64,000 nt of DNA from Bacteriovoracaceae bacterium UBA3083 (GTDB lineage Bacteria > Bdellovibrionota > Bacteriovoracia > Bacteriovoracales > Bacteriovoracaceae), in NCBI GenBank assembly GCA_002366565.1, contig DFBJ01000013.1, positions 496,001 through 560,000 on the forward strand, read 5' to 3'. Shown in pieces: positions 60,795 to 64,000 of the stretch (position 1 is its first letter; every line of letters starts with the position of its first letter). The position numbers were made by a program, and so were the translations under genes. The notes below the pieces were generated by a model, which saw nothing but the letters and a program-made list of their open reading frames with translations, was not told the DNA's origin and did not search any database.

Positions 60795-61853
60795 TTATAT
60801 CTCCTTCATTTTATTCTTTTTTTTTAAGAATTTTCTAAAATCAATCCATATATCAGCTATTCCCAATATTGTTACCGCCTGGTAACCCATAAAAATTGAT
60901 AGAATAACAATTATACTTCTAAAAAATCCAAATATTCCGTAAGTATCTAACGCATCAGAAACAATTCCAAAACCTTGAAAGAAATAAAAGATTCCTAAAG
61001 AGTAAACAACATTCCATCCGATCGTTTCCACAACTTCATTCTGAAGGACATAAGTCCCTAATGGAATAAGTGCCATGGCCACAATTAAAGCATAAACAAA
61101 ATGCTCTGGAACTTTAAAGCGAACAAGATCCTTCATCTTATAAGGATACTCATAGAATTGACGCCAAATAAGAGAGTTTCTCATCAGCATAAATTGCGAG
61201 ATCCAAAAAATGAAAAATGTTCCAACAAACGCAATTGCGAATGTCATCTTTAAAACAGTTATCGCTACTTCTTTCGGTTTATCAATTATGTATTTCATGG
61301 CAACGGCTTGTTCTCCGCCTTCCGCTAGAAATTCATCAAACCCTTTACTTGTCTTTAAGCTATCCCCAACGAGAACAACTGATTCAGTAAAAATATCCAC
61401 AGTGGACTTTCCTGAAACAAGGACAAATGCACCAAAAATTAAGGCCATAATTGCAAATACAGAAAAACCATTTTTAAGTAATCCAGAAACAGGATTTTCC
61501 TTTTTCCAAACTACTCTTGCCGTTAAGAATGCAACAACAGATGCGACTAAGAAGTATATACTCATCATGCGAACACTAGCGACATTAGCAAAGGCATAAG
61601 AGCCTGCTAAAATTATCACTACTGTTGCTCCAATAAGACCCCAAGTCTTTCCTTTTCCATAAAGTAAAAATGCAATACTTAATGGAACTGGTGCAAATAC
61701 GAACAATGGTCCCGCAACAGACAATAGCAACGAGATCAGCGCTAAGAATAGCAGCTTCCCAGTTGTCAATTGACCAAAAACCTTCTGACGAATATCTGAA
61801 TCAGATCCCTTCGAAGTTTTTGAGTAATTGTTATCGTCGTTTTGGTTATTCAT
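60795..61853 (-). CDS. DUF2232/YybS-type membrane protein
   Basis: 352 residues, about eight membrane helices (for example LLFLALISLLLSVAGPLFVFAPVPL, V-V-I-I-L-A-G-S-Y-A-F-A, I-A-L-I-V-A-M-A-L-I-P-L-G). The position between the bS6/bS18 gene and rplI is the place of YybS (DUF2232) in many bacteria; I rely on both helices and context. The function is not settled. Cytoplasmic N-terminus rich in D/N/S. Confidence 0.75.
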   Translation of the reverse strand: MNNQNDDNNYSKTSKGSDSDIRQKVFGQLTTGKLLFLALISLLLSVAGPLFVFAPVPLSIAFLLYGKGKTWGLIGATVVIILAGSYAFANVASVRMMSIYFLVASVVAFLTARVVWKKENPVSGLLKNGFSVFAIMALIFGAFVLVSGKSTVDIFTESVVLVGDSLKTSKGFDEFLAEGGEQAVAMKYIIDKPKEVAITVLKMTFAIAFVGTFFIFWISQFMLMRNSLIWRQFYEYPYKMKDLVRFKVPEHFVYALIVAMALIPLGTYVLQNEVVETIGWNVVYSLGIFYFFQGFGIVSDALDTYGIFGFFRSIIVILSIFMGYQAVTILGIADIWIDFRKFLKKKNKMKEI

Positions 61854-61873
61854 CTTACAATCAATACCTAAAA

Positions 61874-62497
61874 TTATTCAGCTAAAGTATTTGTAATATG
61901 ACTTACAACACCCATGTTTCTCGCTCTTTTAATTGCATTGTCTGCAAGTCTGTGAGCTTTACGGCTAATACCAGAAACACGACCTGGATTAATCTTACCA
62001 AATTCGTTGATTAACCAAGCGTAAGTTTTTGGATCTTTCCAATCTGGAGTGATGTTGTTAGAAGCAAACCAACAAGACTTTCTTCTAGAGAATCTCTTCT
62101 TGTCTTTTTCTAAATCACTGTCAGAATCATTTTCATCAAGGATACTTCCATTGAATTTCTTAGAAAATGGAGACTTGAACTTCTTAGCAAGCTCAGCACC
62201 TTCTTCAGCAGTCTCACCAATTTTAACCATCATAGTTTTAATGATAGTTTCATTGATCTTAAGACGTCTTTCAATTTCAAGGTTAGCTGTACCGTTACCT
62301 GAGTAAATGAAGTAAAGGTAATGACCTGTCTTAACACCTTTCGATGTCGCTTGTGCGAAATGCTTGTTACCCCAGTCGTCAGTTAGAAATACTTCACCAG
62401 CATTTGCTCCAACAACTTCTGTAATCATTGATTGAATAGCAGCTCTCTGCTCTTCAGTCGTTTCAGTTTTAGCCACTATGGCCAATTCATAAATCAT
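61874..62497 (-). CDS. Ribosomal bS6-bS18 fusion protein
   Basis: 207 residues. Residues 1-95 are bS6 (MIYELAIVAK, W-G-N-K-H-F-A, K-T-G-H-Y-L-Y-F-I-Y-S, L-E-I-E-R-R-L-K-I-N-E). After a polar acidic linker (about 105-130: D-E-N-D-S-D-S-D), residues 133-207 are bS18: R-F-S-R-R-K-S-C-W-F-A, K-D-P-K-T-Y-A-W-L-I, G-K-I-N-P-G-R-V-S-G and A-I-K-R-A-R-N-M-G. The two bind each other on the 30S platform, so a tether is structurally sensible. ssb, which often lies between them, is absent. GGGAGG precedes the ATG. Confidence 0.93.
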   Translation of the reverse strand: MIYELAIVAKTETTEEQRAAIQSMITEVVGANAGEVFLTDDWGNKHFAQATSKGVKTGHYLYFIYSGNGTANLEIERRLKINETIIKTMMVKIGETAEEGAELAKKFKSPFSKKFNGSILDENDSDSDLEKDKKRFSRRKSCWFASNNITPDWKDPKTYAWLINEFGKINPGRVSGISRKAHRLADNAIKRARNMGVVSHITNTLAE

Positions 62498-62520
62498 AAA
62501 AACCTCCCGGACACTTTATG

Positions 62521-62544
62521 GCCCCATCTATTCAGTGATGGAGC
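62521..62544 (-). promoter_or_regulatory. Leader hairpin of the bS6-bS18 operon
   Basis: GCCCCATC (62521-62528), eight-base loop, GATGGAGC (62537-62544) pair fully, with one G-U. It lies about 25 bases before the ATG on the minus strand; GTCCGG follows next to the ribosome site. S6:S18 autoregulatory leaders in other bacteria use a hairpin with CCG; similarity here is only suggestive. Confidence 0.4.
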
Positions 62545-62650
62545 GAGATTTACGCAAAAAATATTTCGAAAAGATAACAAAAAAGGGGGGAAAGGTAAAT
62601 GGCCAGCAACTTTTCTTTAGGCTTGCTAACCTATTAAAATTACGTTTTAT

Positions 62651-63262
62651 CTAACAATTAAAAACTATATATTGAATCTTCTCATTAATATCAGACATTT
62701 CCAATATTTCTTGTTTAACATCTAGTGAATCAATCATTAGCTCAACATAGAGTCCTACAATCTTACAGGGCTGCGTTATACATGGATTCAATATATCTTT
62801 TTGACACTCTAGCTTAACCTTTTGCTTAACCCATTTTTCAAGCTGGGTCTTCAATCTTCTGAGTAAAAGTATATTCTCTGGCCTCAGTTCATTTGAACTA
62901 CAAAACTCTTCATAATCACAAATAATATACGGCTCAGTAGATTCTTCAACTTTTGTTAGTTTTCCTCGCCCTTCACCTTGAAGCATAATAATCATTGAAC
63001 CATCACTACACTCTTGAATAATCTCAGGAACTCCCATGCATACAACTCGGCGGACAGAAGGAAGTGACTCGTGAGGTATGGATAAGCAGTTCTCATCAGA
63101 AATATCTTCACGAAGCCCAAAAGCTAAAGCTATTGGAATATTTCTACTCACAGAGTCTTTAACCATCTTTAAATATCTAGGCTCAAAAATATTTAAAGGC
63201 TTTCGGGCACCAGGCTGTAAAGATATCTTTGGCAATGGGAATATAATAACTTTTTTGCTCAT
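62651..63262 (-). CDS. Lon-protease N-terminal substrate-binding-type protein
   Basis: 203 residues. It resembles the LON substrate-binding domain without the protease: V-I-I-F-P-L-P at the start, P-L-N-I-F-E-P-R-Y-L-K-M, then A-L-A-F-G, V-C-M-G-V and a helical end. Stand-alone versions are common and of unknown role. There is no ATPase or serine protease part. It is divergent from the response-regulator gene at 63381, with a palindrome between them. Confidence 0.82.
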   Translation of the reverse strand: MSKKVIIFPLPKISLQPGARKPLNIFEPRYLKMVKDSVSRNIPIALAFGLREDISDENCLSIPHESLPSVRRVVCMGVPEIIQECSDGSMIIMLQGEGRGKLTKVEESTEPYIICDYEEFCSSNELRPENILLLRRLKTQLEKWVKQKVKLECQKDILNPCITQPCKIVGLYVELMIDSLDVKQEILEMSDINEKIQYIVFNC

Positions 63263-63300
63263 TTTCGAATCTTAATAGACACTTTGAAAGTAAGCAAGCT

Positions 63301-63317
63301 TAAGTGATATTCACTTA
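63301..63317. repeat. Palindrome TAAGTGA-TAT-TCACTTA
   Basis: A perfect 7-bp inverted repeat with a three-base centre in the 118-base divergent gap. It sits 39 bases from the Lon-domain gene start and 64 bases before the response-regulator ATG, suitable for an operator. Confidence 0.5.
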
Positions 63318-63380
63318 GACAAAACCATAGTCAAGAGAACTTAAGTTTCCTCAACTCCAAATCCCACCTATATTTTATAT

Positions 63381-64000
63381 ATGAAAATAACTTTTGATAT
63401 ATACATTTTAGGCTCAAATTTAATACAGAATAATCACCTCATAGAGTTACTCAATAAAAACTTCAACGTTAAAATTATAAATGATCTAAAAAGCGATCTT
63501 CCGCTTATCAAGCAGTCTATACTCTTAATATTCGACCACCGACTTAGCGAGAAAGTAATAACATTAAAAAATAAATATATAAAAAAACAGATACCACTAA
63601 TTGCTTATATCGACTCGACAGCTGAAACTGAAGCAACGAAAATTGCTCTATTAGAAGAAGGAATTGACGATATTCTTTTTCTAGATATGAACATTCAAGA
63701 ACAAATAGCTCGTATAAATAAAATCATTCAAATCTACCTTCAAACAGCAAAGAGAATAATTAAAGTATCAGATATATTTTTAGATAAAACTGTTCAGGTT
63801 GGAACATATAGAAACGATAATTTAAATCTCTCAAAAATAGAGTTTGAAATACTTTATACTTTATTCAAAAATTATAAAGTCGAAATCACAAGAGACAAAC
63901 TATCCAGCACAATATGGAAAGAGCAATCTCCCAATAATTTAAATAAACACTTATCTAATATAAAAAAGAAGGTTGAACACACCCCTATCGAGATTGTCTC
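63381..64000 (+). CDS. Atypical response regulator, OmpR/PhoB type, cut by window edge
   Basis: 206 codons are visible from the ATG; the end lies beyond the window. Residues 1-115 follow a receiver fold: L-I-F-D-H-R-L at the phosphorylation strand, P-L-I-A-Y-I-D-S-T, and G-I-D-D-I-L-F-L-D-M-N-I-Q-E-Q-I-A-R-I where K-P is normally found; the conserved lysine is replaced by L-D. The C-terminal part is a winged helix (L-N-L-S-K-I-E-F-E-I-L-Y-T-L-F, then R-D-K-L-S-S-T-I-W and H-L-S-N-I-K-K-K-V). No kinase is adjacent. Confidence 0.75.
   Translation, partial: MKITFDIYILGSNLIQNNHLIELLNKNFNVKIINDLKSDLPLIKQSILLIFDHRLSEKVITLKNKYIKKQIPLIAYIDSTAETEATKIALLEEGIDDILFLDMNIQEQIARINKIIQIYLQTAKRIIKVSDIFLDKTVQVGTYRNDNLNLSKIEFEILYTLFKNYKVEITRDKLSSTIWKEQSPNNLNKHLSNIKKKVEHTPIEIV

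Noticed and set aside
61210..61599. Plus-strand open frame of 129 codons
   Set aside because: Shadow of the DUF2232 membrane protein gene; the sense frame fits the conserved operon order.

Overview
This 64-kb window is a dense, AT-rich chromosomal segment from a Gram-negative bacterium. It carries lipopolysaccharide export genes, many lipoproteins and outer-membrane proteins, MotA/MotB, sigma-54, family B DNA polymerase II, ClpA/ClpS and a lysine/alanine-rich histone H1-like protein. Together with the low GC content this suggests a Bdellovibrionota-type organism, most like Bacteriovorax/Halobacteriovorax; that placement is inference from gene content and protein style. I saw no rRNA, tRNA, CRISPR array, insertion sequence or prophage. 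TTG and GTG starts are frequent.

Layout. 1-4.8 kb, minus strand: an acidic protein of unknown function, rsmD, coaD, a class I/II aminotransferase, a lipoprotein and a truncated outer-membrane protein. 5.1-9.6 kb, plus strand: a 942-residue protein resembling a degenerate N6-adenine methyltransferase, then a ChaN-like protein. 9.6-16.5 kb: a membrane protein with a kinase-type ATPase domain, a TonB-C-domain protein, a diverged ECF-like sigma factor with a membrane zinc-finger anti-sigma partner, a lipoprotein, gshB, a lipoprotein metallopeptidase and a small beta-barrel. 16.6-24.5 kb: miaB, the histone H1-like gene, a 769-residue cysteine-rich secreted protein, and clpS-clpA. 24.7-31.6 kb: a TerB-like protein, a zinc-protease lipoprotein, an NAD(P)-binding protein, and the envelope operon lptC/lptA fusion - lptB - rpoN - hpf. 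31.8-36.7 kb, plus strand: mutS, an L,D-transpeptidase, an RDD protein and a solute-binding protein. 37-45.6 kb: aspS, a DUF192 lipoprotein, an FtsB-like protein, yggT, yihY and polB.

45.8-50.5 kb, plus strand: an M15-like lipoprotein, then a compact phenylalanine/tyrosine operon (DAHP synthase-chorismate mutase, aminotransferase, prephenate dehydrogenase, prephenate dehydratase). 50.5-57.3 kb: YciB, a WYL-domain regulator, an RluA-family pseudouridine synthase, motA-motB, a probable cytochrome c gene remnant, a thioredoxin-like protein without CxxC and two small proteins. 57.5-62.5 kb: a ribosome/replication cluster, rpsF-rpsR fusion - DUF2232 - rplI - terminator - dnaB - pabB. The right end holds a Lon-substrate-domain protein and the start of an atypical response regulator.

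The most notable points are the single-gene fusions of bS6 with bS18 and of LptC with LptA, a 12-bp hairpin burying the start codon of the L,D-transpeptidase, tail-to-tail contact or overlap at all eight convergent gene junctions, the degenerate methyltransferase/ChaN-like pair, and the sigma/anti-sigma pair. Most of the window is housekeeping; the lineage-specific genes lie mainly at 4.2-16.5 kb and 19.3-21.7 kb.
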